Shown here one piece after another: positions 8,393 through 16,650 of a stretch of 35,288 nucleotides of DNA. The stretch's first letter is position 1. Each line of letters begins with the position of its first letter. The stretch is taken from NCBI GenBank assembly GCA_020441005.1, contig JAGRNA010000049.1:1-35288 (forward strand), written 5' to 3'. A program made the position numbers and the translations under genes. The notes under the pieces are model-generated. The model was not told where the DNA came from, ran no database searches, and saw only the letters and a program-made list of their open reading frames with translations. The DNA is from Leptospiraceae bacterium (GTDB lineage Bacteria > Spirochaetota > Leptospiria > Leptospirales > Leptonemataceae).

Positions 8393-9460
8393 ATGCGATC
8401 TTGCAGTAAACAGAAACAATTCTATTATACTCGATTCTGGATTGATCCGCTTTTGGCCGCGGGTGTGCTGCTGGGTATGCTATTCGTTCATCTGTTACCG
8501 GCGCAGCCCGCGGCGCCTCAGCGGGTTTGGGACGGTACTGGCAGCCTCCAGTCCCGAGAGATCGATGCGTTGGTGCAAAGGCTTGCAAAGCTGGAGCAAG
8601 ACACCGGTGCCCAGGTCTCGGTTGTGCTGATAGAAACAACTGGAGAGCAAAGCATCGCTGAGTTCAGTATAGAGCTGGCTCAGCGTTGGCAGCTGGGGCG
8701 CAAACAGCACGATGATGGGCTCTTGCTGGTGGTGGCCAAAAAAGATCGCAAACTGCGGATTGAAACCGGCTACGGTCTGGAAGCAGTGATTACTGATGCC
8801 GTTGCCAAACGTATCATTGATCAGCGCATTGTGCCAGCGTTTAAAAGAGGTGAGCTCTACGGCGGTATCAAGGCCGGGGTCCAGCAGATCGATGCCTTGA
8901 TTCGAGCGCATCAGGCAGGGGCCGATAAGCCGGCGGTTGCAAAAAAACCAGCGCCGCAGCCGGCGGCTGAACACTCATTTTGGTCGCGGATCATATTTAA
9001 TCCAATGGTCTTTATGTTTTATTTTTTTTCCATCACCTGGTATTTCAGCCTGGCTGCAGTTTTGTTTATTGGTTTCATTGCCGCGGCATTCAAGGAAGAA
9101 TATGGTCCCTGGTTTGCCGCTGGTGCCTATGGACTAAAAGAAATCTATTTCAGTGTCTCCTATGGATATATCAATGTGCCTTTTTTGCTCCTGATGCCGG
9201 TAATTGTTTATTTTATAGCCAGGGTCATTATACCTGTGTTGCGTAAAATGCCAAAAGGCGGCTATCGATCCGGCGGCAGTTCAACTTCTTCCCGATCCAG
9301 CTGGAGTTATAAACCGACCAGCTCGTCCTCCAGCCGTTCGTCAAGATCATGGAGCAGTTCCAGCTCTAGCCGCAGCACTTCTTCCAGCTCGTCCTCCAGC
9401 CGGAGTTACAGCGGTGGTGGCGGATCATTTGGCGGTGGCGGCGCGTCCGGCAGTTGGTGA
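8393..9460 (+). CDS. TPM-domain membrane protein with Ser-rich and Gly-rich tail
   Basis: A 355-residue protein of the YgcG/TPM family. An N-terminal signal or anchor helix (about 17-37) precedes a TPM domain (about 44-172) showing the family pattern: TGAQVSVVLIET, DDGLLLVVAKKDRKLRIETG, YGLEAVITDA and the final GGIKAGVQQI. Two membrane helices follow (about 203-230 and 257-283), then a tail of almost only Ser and Arg (about 294-340) ending in GGGGSFGGGGASGSW. Related TPM proteins have been linked to photosystem repair or membrane-protein maintenance and some show phosphatase activity, but no role can be fixed here. The start is chosen from the promoter position. An in-frame ATG at 8342 would add 17 residues. 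A 19-base direct repeat lies in the tail. Confidence 0.82.
   Translation: MRSCSKQKQFYYTRFWIDPLLAAGVLLGMLFVHLLPAQPAAPQRVWDGTGSLQSREIDALVQRLAKLEQDTGAQVSVVLIETTGEQSIAEFSIELAQRWQLGRKQHDDGLLLVVAKKDRKLRIETGYGLEAVITDAVAKRIIDQRIVPAFKRGELYGGIKAGVQQIDALIRAHQAGADKPAVAKKPAPQPAAEHSFWSRIIFNPMVFMFYFFSITWYFSLAAVLFIGFIAAAFKEEYGPWFAAGAYGLKEIYFSVSYGYINVPFLLLMPVIVYFIARVIIPVLRKMPKGGYRSGGSSTSSRSSWSYKPTSSSSSRSSRSWSSSSSSRSTSSSSSSSRSYSGGGGSFGGGGASGSW
9318..9402 (+). repeat. 19-base direct repeat in Ser-rich tail coding region
   Basis: The 19-base sequence CCAGCTCGTCCTCCAGCCG is present at 9318-9336 and again at 9384-9402, 66 bases apart. Both copies are in the same reading frame and encode serine-rich residues. Such repeats allow in-frame expansion or contraction of the tail by slippage or recombination. 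Confidence 0.75.
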
Positions 9461-9467
9461 GTTGTCA

Positions 9468-9491
9468 GGCTGTTGGGCTATGCCGACAGCC
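9468..9491. terminator. hairpin after the TPM-domain gene
   Basis: GGCTGTTGG (9468-9476) pairs with CCGACAGCC (9483-9491) over nine base pairs, one of them G-T, around a six-base loop. It begins eight bases after the stop. A T-rich stretch (about 9508-9532) follows only after a gap, so this may be a weak terminator or a 3' stabilising hairpin. Confidence 0.4.
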
Positions 9492-9677
9492 CCGGTCTGT
9501 GTAACTAATTTTCTTTTATTCTTTGTTTTTTGGCTTTGCATTGTCCGGGTGGACGCTGTTTGCTGGTCAAAGGGGTTACCCCGCGAGCCGCGGCGGGCGC
9601 GCTAATTGCTATATCCGACCATGCAAGACTACGCAGCGCACGTTTTTTAGGCAACGAATCGGGGCCGGGAGCAACAC

Positions 9678-10031
9678 ATGGAAGAAAAACGCCATAGTCA
9701 GCGATTAAGGCATGCCGGTTTTGCGGCTTTCCAGGTGGAGCTAAGCATAAAACAGGATAGCTTTAGCGGTGTGCCCGGTGACTTTTCCGAGTCCGGCATG
9801 AGTCTCTTGATTGCCGGCAGTGAGCCTCTGCAACTGGCGATCGGCGATATGGCGCATATAACTGTGCAATCTGCCTATTTAGCCCGGCCATTTCAAACAC
9901 CGGTGCGAATGGTTCGTGAAGAGAGTTATGAATTAGAAGGCAAACCTTGTCGTTTGGTTGGACTGGCCTTTCCGGAGGGCACCGAGGTCCCCGATGCGAT
10001 TATTGCCATTGATATCATGAGCCAGAATTAA
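9678..10031 (+). CDS. PilZ domain protein
   Basis: A 117-residue, single-domain protein. The two cyclic-di-GMP contact motifs of PilZ domains are present: a basic R-x-x-x-R stretch at residues 5-9 (RHSQR) and D-x-S-x-x-G at 35-40 (DFSESG). The later beta-barrel strands end with a typical GLAFPE segment. It is thus a likely stand-alone c-di-GMP effector, regulating an unknown partner by protein contact. A good ribosome site (GGGAG, six bases before the ATG) is seen. Its TAA overlaps the next ATG by one base (TAATG), so it is co-translated with a thiamine-binding-type protein, an unexpected pairing. Confidence 0.85.
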   Translation: MEEKRHSQRLRHAGFAAFQVELSIKQDSFSGVPGDFSESGMSLLIAGSEPLQLAIGDMAHITVQSAYLARPFQTPVRMVREESYELEGKPCRLVGLAFPEGTEVPDAIIAIDIMSQN

Positions 10032-10345
10032 TGTCAGTCCTGTTGGAATTCAGTATGTTCCCGACCGACAAGGGAACCAGTGTTAGCGAATGGGTTGCCC
10101 GCGTGCTGGATGAAATCGACCGCAGCCAGATTCCCTATCAGCTGACCCCGATGGGAACCATCATTGAAACTGAAAATCTGGCTCAGGCCCTGCGGCTGGT
10201 GGAGGCTGCTTATGGGAGACTGGAAGGGGATTGTGAGCGGGTTTATTCTTCGTTAAAGATTGATATTCGCAAGGGCCCGCCTGGTCGTCTACAGGGCAAG
10301 ACCAAATCTCTGCAGGATAAACTGGGCCGCGAGCTGCAAACCTGA
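10031..10345 (+). CDS. MTH1187 family (UPF0045) thiamine-binding protein
   Basis: A 104-residue protein matching the small ferredoxin-like MTH1187/YkoF-type family: an initial strand (LLEFSMFPTDKGTSVSEWV), a central PYQLTPMGTIIETE motif, and a final YSSLKIDIRKGP strand. Members of this family bind thiamine or related pyrimidine/thiazole compounds in the cytoplasm. The call is by pattern, and the ligand is known only from the family. Two thiamine-thiazole genes (thiG and thiH) lie 3 kb away on the other strand, so a link to thiamine supply is possible. It starts inside the stop of the PilZ gene. Confidence 0.82.
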   Translation: MSVLLEFSMFPTDKGTSVSEWVARVLDEIDRSQIPYQLTPMGTIIETENLAQALRLVEAAYGRLEGDCERVYSSLKIDIRKGPPGRLQGKTKSLQDKLGRELQT

Positions 10346-10365
10346 TTTTTGGAGCTGGCTTTGTG

Positions 10366-10468
10366 GGACCGGGATTGCCGGTCCGTGCCATGCGGCCGGG
10401 CTAGAACGCTACGGGACTGTAGCGCGAGGTTTGTAGACGAAGACCAGTCGGAGTCTTTTGGTTGACTG
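10366..10468 (+). promoter_or_regulatory. hairpin-rich leader of the channel gene
   Basis: Three stems follow each other before the channel gene. GGACCGG/CCGGTCC pairs at 10366-10384 around five bases. CGCTAC/GTAGCG pairs at 10407-10424 around six bases. AAGAC/GTCTT pairs at 10440-10457 and is followed by TT. The last stem competes with an alternative one, CAGTC (10445-10449) with GACTG (10464-10468). Mutually exclusive stems of this kind can act as attenuators, but the first hairpin may only close the preceding operon. Confidence 0.4.
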
Positions 10469-10505
10469 CCAGTGTACAAAAGCAGATTCTGAAAGCGTGA
10501 CATCG

Positions 10506-11600
10506 ATGCGGCAAATAGCAGTATTCTGGAACAGCGTCCGCTGGCTGGCTGGTTTTAGTGCGGTCTTGTGGCTAAGCACGCCGCTTTTTAGTGAAACATT
10601 ACAGGTTGGGGTGTACGGATCAGCGCCCTTTGTAATCCAGGCAGCCGGCAGGGAAGCCGTGGTTGATCAATGGCAGGGAATCAGCCTGGAATTATGGCGC
10701 CAAATTGCCGATGAGACCAATCGGGAGTATCAACTACAGGCTTGTGCTCACCTGCCACAATGCTTGCAAGAGCTGGCCGAAGGGCGTCTGGATTTGTTGA
10801 TCGGCCCGATCAGTGTCACCCATGATCGGGCGCAAATGGTGGATTTCAGTTATCCATGGTATCATGCCTGGCAGGGGCTGCTTGTGTTGCAAAGTAATCT
10901 CTCGCCCATCCAGTTTCTCTGGCAGTTCATGCAGACCGGTTTTCCAATTGCCCTGGGTAGTTTGATTGTATTATTATTTTGTACCGGTTTGATCTTTTGG
11001 CTCCTGGAACGCCGCGCCAATCGCCGCATTCCCCGTGAATTTGGACCCGGGGTGCTCAAATCCATGTGGTTTGCACTGGTGACCTTTGTAACCGTCGGCT
11101 ACGGCGATGTCAGTCCGCGGACTACCAAAGGGCGGCTATTAACCAGTGTCTGGATGCTCGTTTCCATGCTGATCTCATCGTCGATCATTGCAGTGATGAC
11201 AACCGCCTTTACTCTGGCGGAAATAAAAACCAGCGCCATACAGGAACCACAGGATTTACGCCATAAACGCGTGGCGGTGATTGCCGGTACCACCGGTGCC
11301 GGCTTTGCGGCCGAGCATGGTGCCATTCCTCTGGAGTTTCAGTCTGTCGACCAGGCAATCACAGCCCTGGTCGGCGGCCATTCCCTGGCAGTGGTTCATG
11401 ATTACCCGGCACTGGTCTATCAATTGCAGCAGCATAAGGACCACGATTTCGAATTGATCTCCGCGCGCTACAAGCAGGAAAACTATGCCTTTGCGCTGCC
11501 GCGCGGTAGTTCTCTGCGGCGGCCGCTGAATCTGGCGATACTGGCGAAAATAGAGAATGGCCAGATGACTGACCTGCTGCAAAAATACGGACTGCGATAA
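10506..11600 (+). CDS. GluR0-type ligand-gated potassium channel (prokaryotic ionotropic glutamate receptor)
   Basis: A 364-residue protein with the order signal peptide (1-29), first half of a periplasmic binding domain (about 31-132), membrane helix M1 (about 144-167), pore loop with potassium selectivity filter TVGYGD (196-201), membrane helix M2 (about 211-235), second half of the binding domain (about 250-364). This split binding protein around a two-helix K+ pore is the architecture of cyanobacterial GluR0. Key amino-acid ligand positions are kept: R108 in VTHDRAQMVDFSYP, which would hold the alpha-carboxylate, and D299 in VVHDYPALVYQL, which would hold the amino group. C80 and C86 may form a disulfide. 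The ATG is chosen because it begins a proper signal peptide. Its TAA overlaps the permease ATG by one base. It would pass K+ across the inner membrane on binding an amino acid; which one is unknown. Confidence 0.88.
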   Translation: MRQIAVFWNSVRWLAGFSAVLWLSTPLFSETLQVGVYGSAPFVIQAAGREAVVDQWQGISLELWRQIADETNREYQLQACAHLPQCLQELAEGRLDLLIGPISVTHDRAQMVDFSYPWYHAWQGLLVLQSNLSPIQFLWQFMQTGFPIALGSLIVLLFCTGLIFWLLERRANRRIPREFGPGVLKSMWFALVTFVTVGYGDVSPRTTKGRLLTSVWMLVSMLISSSIIAVMTTAFTLAEIKTSAIQEPQDLRHKRVAVIAGTTGAGFAAEHGAIPLEFQSVDQAITALVGGHSLAVVHDYPALVYQLQQHKDHDFELISARYKQENYAFALPRGSSLRRPLNLAILAKIENGQMTDLLQKYGLR

Positions 11601-13045
11601 TGCCGGCGGCACAATTAAAGCAAGAGCTTGGTCTTTTAGAGGCTATTTCCATCGTGATCGGCCGGATCATCGGCTCCGGAATTTTTCGTACACCTGGTCC
11701 CATGATGATTGCCGTGGCCGGACTTGATCCGGATATTGCCTGGGAATTGAGTGCCGTGCCTGCCGGCCGAATTTCAGTGGGCCTGTTCCTGCTGGCCTGG
11801 TTGGTCGGAGCGCTGGCGACCTGGCTGGCGGCCCTGTGTTATGCGGAACTGGTGGCCATGCTGCCCAGGTCCGGGGGACCCTATGAATACTTGCGCCAGG
11901 CGTATCCGGAGTGGGTATCCTTTATCCGGGGCTGGGCGATGTTTTTTGTCAGTGAAACCGCTTCCATCGTGGCCGTGGCCCTGGTCTTCAGCAGTTACAG
12001 CGCTTTTGCGATCGAGTCCTTGAGCGGTTGGCATCCCGCAGTGCATCATGAAGCCGCTCTGGCACTGTTGATTATCTGGCTGCTAACGGGCGCAAATTTT
12101 TTCGGCGTTTTTACTTCCGGCATTTTGCAAAATATTTTCAGTATGATAAAGTTTTTGTCGCTGCTTGCGTTGGTCGCCGCGAGCTTTGGCGGAGCCCCTG
12201 GCAGTCTGGCCCATTTTCAAGATCATTGGTGGCCGGCGGAATGGAGCTGGCAGACATTGATTGCCTTCGGCGCGGCTCTGCGTTTTGCTTTTTTCGCTTA
12301 TAGCGGCTGGGAGGGGGCGACCTATGTTGCGGAAGAAGTCAAGGAGCCGTCCCGCAATCTGCCCTTGTCCTTGTTTGGCGGTATTGGAGCCGTCATGGTT
12401 TTGTATTTTATAGTGAATCTGGCCTACGTGTGGCAGCTGGATCCGGCTGTCATCATTGCGGCCAAAAAGGAAGTCGCTTCCCGGGCGATGCAGAATGCAG
12501 TGGGACCCATTGGCGGGCTGCTTTTGGCCGCGGCCGTGATGCTGAGTACCTTTGGCAATGTGAATACCCAGATCCTGGTCAAGGCGCGAACCTGGTTTGC
12601 CATGGCCCGTGATGGCTTGTTCTTTCAACCGCTGGCCCGGCTTTCGCACCGCGGAACACCCAACAATGCAATGATCGCCCAGGGCCTATGGGCTTCTGTG
12701 CTGCTGGCATTTGCCCTGTCTTCAGAGATGTTTGTGCAAGGCGGACAAAAGGTGCATGCCTACGACAAACTAATCAGTTTTTTTAGTTTTACATCAGCTT
12801 TATTCAATGTGCTGACTTTTGCGGCTGTCATTGTACTGCGGCGCAAAATGCCGCTCCTGGATCGTCCTTTTCGGGTGCCTTTCTTCGCCCTGACAACCGG
12901 GATCACGCTGCTTTTGTACATCAGCTTTATGATCATCACCCTGATTGACAAGCCGCTGGAGTCAATCTTTGGAATCGCTTTGACCGCGACCGGGTTTGCT
13001 TACTACTTTTTTATAGTGCGGCCCAGGGTCAGGGTGCGGCAGTGA
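11600..13045 (+). CDS. APC-superfamily amino-acid permease
   Basis: A 481-residue inner-membrane transporter with about twelve hydrophobic helices. Helix 1 contains the unwound substrate-site motif GRIIGSGIFRTPG (residues 21-33), the hallmark of APC/LAT-type amino-acid permeases. Helix 6 carries FFAYSGWEGATYVAEEVKEP, also conserved in this family. The basic C-terminal end (VRPRVRVRQ) is short. The substrate cannot be read from the sequence: LAT-like members carry neutral or cationic amino acids. It is translationally coupled to the ligand-gated channel gene, so both proteins are probably made together and may act on the same external amino acid. A short GC-rich stretch followed by TTTTTT lies just after the stop (13052-13072) and may end transcription. 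Confidence 0.88.
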   Translation: MPAAQLKQELGLLEAISIVIGRIIGSGIFRTPGPMMIAVAGLDPDIAWELSAVPAGRISVGLFLLAWLVGALATWLAALCYAELVAMLPRSGGPYEYLRQAYPEWVSFIRGWAMFFVSETASIVAVALVFSSYSAFAIESLSGWHPAVHHEAALALLIIWLLTGANFFGVFTSGILQNIFSMIKFLSLLALVAASFGGAPGSLAHFQDHWWPAEWSWQTLIAFGAALRFAFFAYSGWEGATYVAEEVKEPSRNLPLSLFGGIGAVMVLYFIVNLAYVWQLDPAVIIAAKKEVASRAMQNAVGPIGGLLLAAAVMLSTFGNVNTQILVKARTWFAMARDGLFFQPLARLSHRGTPNNAMIAQGLWASVLLAFALSSEMFVQGGQKVHAYDKLISFFSFTSALFNVLTFAAVIVLRRKMPLLDRPFRVPFFALTTGITLLLYISFMIITLIDKPLESIFGIALTATGFAYYFFIVRPRVRVRQ

Positions 13046-13076
13046 ATGCCGCTTGGGGCCGGCCTTTTTTGCAGAT

Positions 13077-14282
13077 TCAAACCAGCAGGGCCGCCCAGTC
13101 GTTCAGGATCACATCCAGATCCTGACGGCGCAGATCTGCACCTAGCTCGGCGACTGAGCGTGTGTCATCAATACTGAATTGCTCCGTGCTGCCTTCCAGG
13201 GCATAACCGCCAGGGTCCGTTTTAGAGCCGGCGCTCATATCGGTGATACAAATCCGGGCCATGTGATCACGCATCCGGCTGGATTCCCGGGTGCTCAAAT
13301 AAATACCGGCGTCCGGCAGATACAGCCGCAAGGCACACAGGTAGCGCACATAATCGCGGTCGGGTATACCGGGGATGGACGGGTCTTGCAATCCTTCCGC
13401 CGGCCGCAGTCGGGGCAGCGAAACTGATACGCGGCTTTGCCAGTATTGATGCAGCAAGTACCGGGCATGCCTGGCGAGTACATAGACATCGGCGGCCGGA
13501 TCCGATAACCCGGCCAGGGCCCCGATGACCAATTTACGCACACCCGCAATGCCCGCCCGGTCGGGACATTCCAGGCGGTATTGCATTCTTTTTTTCATAC
13601 CGCGCAAATGGACCTGGGCGTAGCGTTCTGGATCATAGGTTTCCTGATAAATGGTCAGTCCATCCAGCCCGGCCGCGCGCAGTTCACGATACTCATCCGT
13701 TTTGAGGGGATAGACTTCAATACTGACGGCCGAGAAACGCTCTTTCAGGTCGGCTATGGCTTTGCGCAGATAGGCCAGCGGTGTGTCGCGGTAGCTTTCG
13801 CCGGTTAAGAGCAAAATATGGCGGATGCCCTCTTTATGTAGGTATTCTGCTTCGGTTTGAATTTCGGTACTGTGGAGAGTGCGCCGAGGGGTCTTATTTT
13901 CAAAACTGAAACCGCAATAGGTACAGGTAGACATGCAGGTATTCGAGAGATACAGAGGAGCATAGAGCTGCATAATCCGGCCGAACCTCTGCCTGGTGAT
14001 ATCGGCGGCCAGACGGGCCATTGGTTCGAGCCATGCGTCAGCGGATGGTGACAGCAGGACTTGCAATTCCGCATCACTGAGCTGCACACTGGCACCGGCC
14101 GCCTGCACACGGCTCAGGACCCGCTCTACATCGTGCTTCTGGTTGAGCGCTGTCTGCAGATCAGGCTGCATTTCCAGAGCCTCCGCCAGCCGGCCGGGCA
14201 CCATGCTGGTGCGAAAGGCCGCGGCACCGGATATCATCAGGGCTACTCGATCAAATTCTCTGCGGGTTACACCGGCAAACAT
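13077..14282 (-). CDS. thiH: 2-iminoacetate synthase ThiH
   Basis: A 401-residue radical-SAM enzyme. The cluster-binding cysteines C116, C120 and C123 lie in CMSTCTYCGF, the exact form found in ThiH. It cleaves tyrosine to give dehydroglycine and p-cresol, supplying the glycine-derived part of the thiamine thiazole to ThiG. The conserved YQETYDPERY segment and the C-terminal GKT-like region TDMSAGSKTDPGGY are also typical. I place the start at the ATG 17 bases after the thiG stop, preceded by GAGG. A longer frame reaching back to 14354 would overlap thiG. It forms an operon with thiG. This bacterium therefore probably uses the anaerobic tyrosine route and not the glycine oxidase ThiO. Confidence 0.93.
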   Translation of the reverse strand: MFAGVTRREFDRVALMISGAAAFRTSMVPGRLAEALEMQPDLQTALNQKHDVERVLSRVQAAGASVQLSDAELQVLLSPSADAWLEPMARLAADITRQRFGRIMQLYAPLYLSNTCMSTCTYCGFSFENKTPRRTLHSTEIQTEAEYLHKEGIRHILLLTGESYRDTPLAYLRKAIADLKERFSAVSIEVYPLKTDEYRELRAAGLDGLTIYQETYDPERYAQVHLRGMKKRMQYRLECPDRAGIAGVRKLVIGALAGLSDPAADVYVLARHARYLLHQYWQSRVSVSLPRLRPAEGLQDPSIPGIPDRDYVRYLCALRLYLPDAGIYLSTRESSRMRDHMARICITDMSAGSKTDPGGYALEGSTEQFSIDDTRSVAELGADLRRQDLDVILNDWAALLV

Positions 14283-14299
14283 GGATACAGCCTCAATAA

Positions 14300-15160
14300 T
14301 TAACCTGGCTCCAGAAAGCCGGTTAAAGGACTGGAGGCTTGTGCCGGTTGCCATTGGTCCTGACCTTGCTCCATCGCTGCTGCAGTTCCATACAAATAGC
14401 CCTGCCGTCCGGCGAGTACCGCCAGGGCAAAGGCCTGGGCAATATAAGCGGGGTCCCGGGCTACTGCCAGAGCTGTATTGACCAGCACAGCATCGGCCCC
14501 CATTTCCATCGCAGTCGCCGCGTGCGAGGGCGCTCCCAGACCGGCGTCCACAACCACCGGCACACGGGCTTGTTCGATAATGATCCGAATGCTTTCTTGC
14601 GTGCGGATTCCCTGATTCGATCCGATGGGCGATCCCAGGGGCATTACGGTGGCACAGCCGACGTCCTGCAGTTTCAGAGCCAGCACTGGATCGGCGTGCA
14701 TATAGGGCAGGACGACAAAGCCATCCCTGACTAACTGCTCCGCTGCTTTCAGGGTCTCGACGGGATCCGGTAATAGATAACGGGGATCCGGAGTGACTTC
14801 CAGTTTGAGCCAGTGTCCGCCGCCTAGCTCGCGGGCCAAATGCGCCAGGCGGATCGCATCTTTGGCGTCCCGGGCTCCGGAGGTATTGGGCAAAAGCTGC
14901 ATGGTGTCTTTTTGGCGGGCTTCCCCGATAATGGATACCATGTCCTGCTCTTGAACCGGCCGGCTCAGGTCTATGCGGCGCAGGGCGACGGTAACCATCT
15001 CGCTGCCCGAAGCGTTCAGGGCAGCCAGCAGAGCCTGGTTAGAAGAGAATTTGCCTGTGCCAACAAACAGGCGGGACTGAAACGTGCGGCCGGCAATTTG
15101 CAAGGGGCGCGGGTCATGATCCTGGAATGCAGCACTAAGACTTGCCAGTTCGGTCGCCAT
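14300..15160 (-). CDS. thiG: thiazole synthase ThiG
   Basis: A 286-residue TIM-barrel enzyme that joins deoxyxylulose phosphate, dehydroglycine and ThiS-thiocarboxylate into thiamine thiazole phosphate. Family hallmarks are clear: [21 protein letters not shown], the Schiff-base lysine in [27 protein letters not shown] and the phosphate-loop region [24 protein letters not shown] codon six bases upstream is an alternative start; the ATG is preferred. The N-terminus has no ThiS-like Gly-Gly tail, so ThiS must be encoded elsewhere. It lies 32 bases after the serine hydrolase gene on the same strand and is followed by thiH. No TPP riboswitch is visible in front of the group. Confidence 0.93.
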   Translation of the reverse strand: MATELASLSAAFQDHDPRPLQIAGRTFQSRLFVGTGKFSSNQALLAALNASGSEMVTVALRRIDLSRPVQEQDMVSIIGEARQKDTMQLLPNTSGARDAKDAIRLAHLARELGGGHWLKLEVTPDPRYLLPDPVETLKAAEQLVRDGFVVLPYMHADPVLALKLQDVGCATVMPLGSPIGSNQGIRTQESIRIIIEQARVPVVVDAGLGAPSHAATAMEMGADAVLVNTALAVARDPAYIAQAFALAVLAGRQGYLYGTAAAMEQGQDQWQPAQASSPLTGFLEPG

Positions 15161-15192
15161 ATCCAATAAGAAACGCAGGCGGCGTTTCTTTG

Positions 15193-16458
15193 CTACTGCT
15201 TTTTTATGACCAGTTCACCGGCCGGGTCGCTGCCAGGCTGCGAAAAAACCTGTTTTATTTTACGCAGGTATTCGTTGGTCAGGGCAACTGACTGCCAGCG
15301 GTAGCTTTGTACCCCGGCGCACCGAAAGCAGGGCGGGTTACCGATATGGGCCAGGGCCGCATCCGTTTCGGGAAAGTAGCGCATCTCACCGAACATGCCG
15401 TTCCAAATGCCGGAGTGGAAAACAGAACTGACCTTGCCGTTGTGTAGCTGGACCCGAACACCCAGGGCGTAATAGGTCATTTCGGGGTGGAACGGAATAT
15501 GATCCGGTTTTTTAATCATTTCAGCGATATAACGGCGCTCAAGAAAGGGGTGGTCCAGGCGTTTGCCAAAGACGGCATTCATAAACCAGGCCAGATCGGC
15601 GACACTGGAATGCATGCCGGCTGCTCCGCGAATATTGGCCGGAATGCGGGAGTGTTGCATTTGCAGCGGAGCGAAGATGTCCTCATGAATGTAGCGTTGA
15701 TAGCTTTTGTGACTGACTCTTTCGATCAGAGCAGCTAGAATATAGTAATTGAAGTTGGAATAGTGATGATCTTCGCGGGCCGGCCGAAACTGGCGACCGA
15801 TCGGGTAGGCTAGCCCGGAAAGCCCGCGCACAATCGCTCCATCGGCTGGACTGTACGAAATACCGCTCGAATGCTGCAAGAGATCGCGGATCCGAATCGG
15901 TACGCCACCCAGCGGGCGGGCTAAATGCGGCGCTTCCTTGAAGTAAAGCGCGATGTCGTCATTCAGACCGATTTTTTGCTCCTGGACAAGCCGCAGAATC
16001 GCGACTGCGGTAACCGCCTTGGTAACCGAGGCGACGGAGTGCATTTCTTCCCGTTTGAGTCCGCGGGTGAGAGTCAGAACCGGAGATCCGTGATACTGGA
16101 CCTCAAGCGCATGGCGCGGAAAGCTGCTGCTGACAGTGCCGCCTTCAATGTAGTCTCGCAGGTCGGATTCGGCCCGCACCAGGGCCCGGATTCGTCGTGG
16201 TTGCAGGTCCTTGTACTGTTTTTGGCGTTGCCACAACCAGGATCCCAGTCCAGCGGCTGATGAGAGGCCGCCATAATTGTCCAGCACCCGATTCCAGGGA
16301 TCAACGGCCGGCGCCGACCCGCCGGCTAGTTCCGTTGCGCGCGCTTCCGAACGCAGTTCCGACCGGGAATTCAGTCGAAAGTCGGTCGGCAGCACCAAGA
16401 GGCCTCCTGTGAGGGCGATTGCCATAGTGACATAAGTATGAAGCGGCTTTTTCTTCAT
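15193..16458 (-). CDS. beta-lactamase-family serine hydrolase (class C/DD-peptidase fold)
   Basis: A 421-residue exported protein with an N-terminal signal sequence (basic MKKK start, hydrophobic to about 25). The penicillin-recognising fold motifs are present: S144-V-T-K147, Y233-S-N235 in HHYSNFNY, and H348-S-G350 as the third box. The K-T-G type box replaced by HSG is usual in esterase EstB-like and class C-like family members. It may cut peptidoglycan peptides, D-amino-acid amides or esters; there is no basis to call it a resistance enzyme. The residues between about 26 and 110 form an additional N-terminal region. It precedes thiG by a short gap and probably shares its transcript, although the functions are not obviously linked. 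Confidence 0.85.
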   Translation of the reverse strand: MKKKPLHTYVTMAIALTGGLLVLPTDFRLNSRSELRSEARATELAGGSAPAVDPWNRVLDNYGGLSSAAGLGSWLWQRQKQYKDLQPRRIRALVRAESDLRDYIEGGTVSSSFPRHALEVQYHGSPVLTLTRGLKREEMHSVASVTKAVTAVAILRLVQEQKIGLNDDIALYFKEAPHLARPLGGVPIRIRDLLQHSSGISYSPADGAIVRGLSGLAYPIGRQFRPAREDHHYSNFNYYILAALIERVSHKSYQRYIHEDIFAPLQMQHSRIPANIRGAAGMHSSVADLAWFMNAVFGKRLDHPFLERRYIAEMIKKPDHIPFHPEMTYYALGVRVQLHNGKVSSVFHSGIWNGMFGEMRYFPETDAALAHIGNPPCFRCAGVQSYRWQSVALTNEYLRKIKQVFSQPGSDPAGELVIKKQ

Positions 16459-16506
16459 TTGTAAAGCAGTTTGCTTACCTAGTCGGCAGAGGGGGGCGAG
16501 GGATCA

Positions 16507-16535
16507 AGCATAAATGGCTCTGATGGCGAAAGCAA
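16507..16535 (-). promoter_or_regulatory. candidate sigma-70 promoter for the serine hydrolase-thiGH group
   Basis: Read on the minus strand, TTGCTT (16535-16530) and TATGCT (16512-16507) are separated by 17 bases and each match four of six consensus positions. The start of transcription would be about 40-50 bases before the serine hydrolase ATG. No other candidate is as good in the 192-base gap 16459-16650, which holds no other feature. Confidence 0.4.
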
Positions 16536-16650
16536 GCCGGCTGGTTGCGGTAGTATGGCTGGTTCGGGCGAGTGTGTGGCCGGCCGGGCAGCAAATAACA
16601 AGTGCTGGCAAGGATATGGTAGATCCGATTCTGCACCATCAATGAGTCCC

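Noticed and set aside
9318-9402. CRISPR-like or mobile-element repeat
   Set aside because: Only two copies exist and both lie in frame within a low-complexity serine tract of a gene.
15193-16458. A true beta-lactamase resistance gene
   Set aside because: The fold motifs (SVTK, YSN, HSG) are shared by esterases and D-peptidases; the third box and extra N-terminal region do not favour a class C resistance enzyme.
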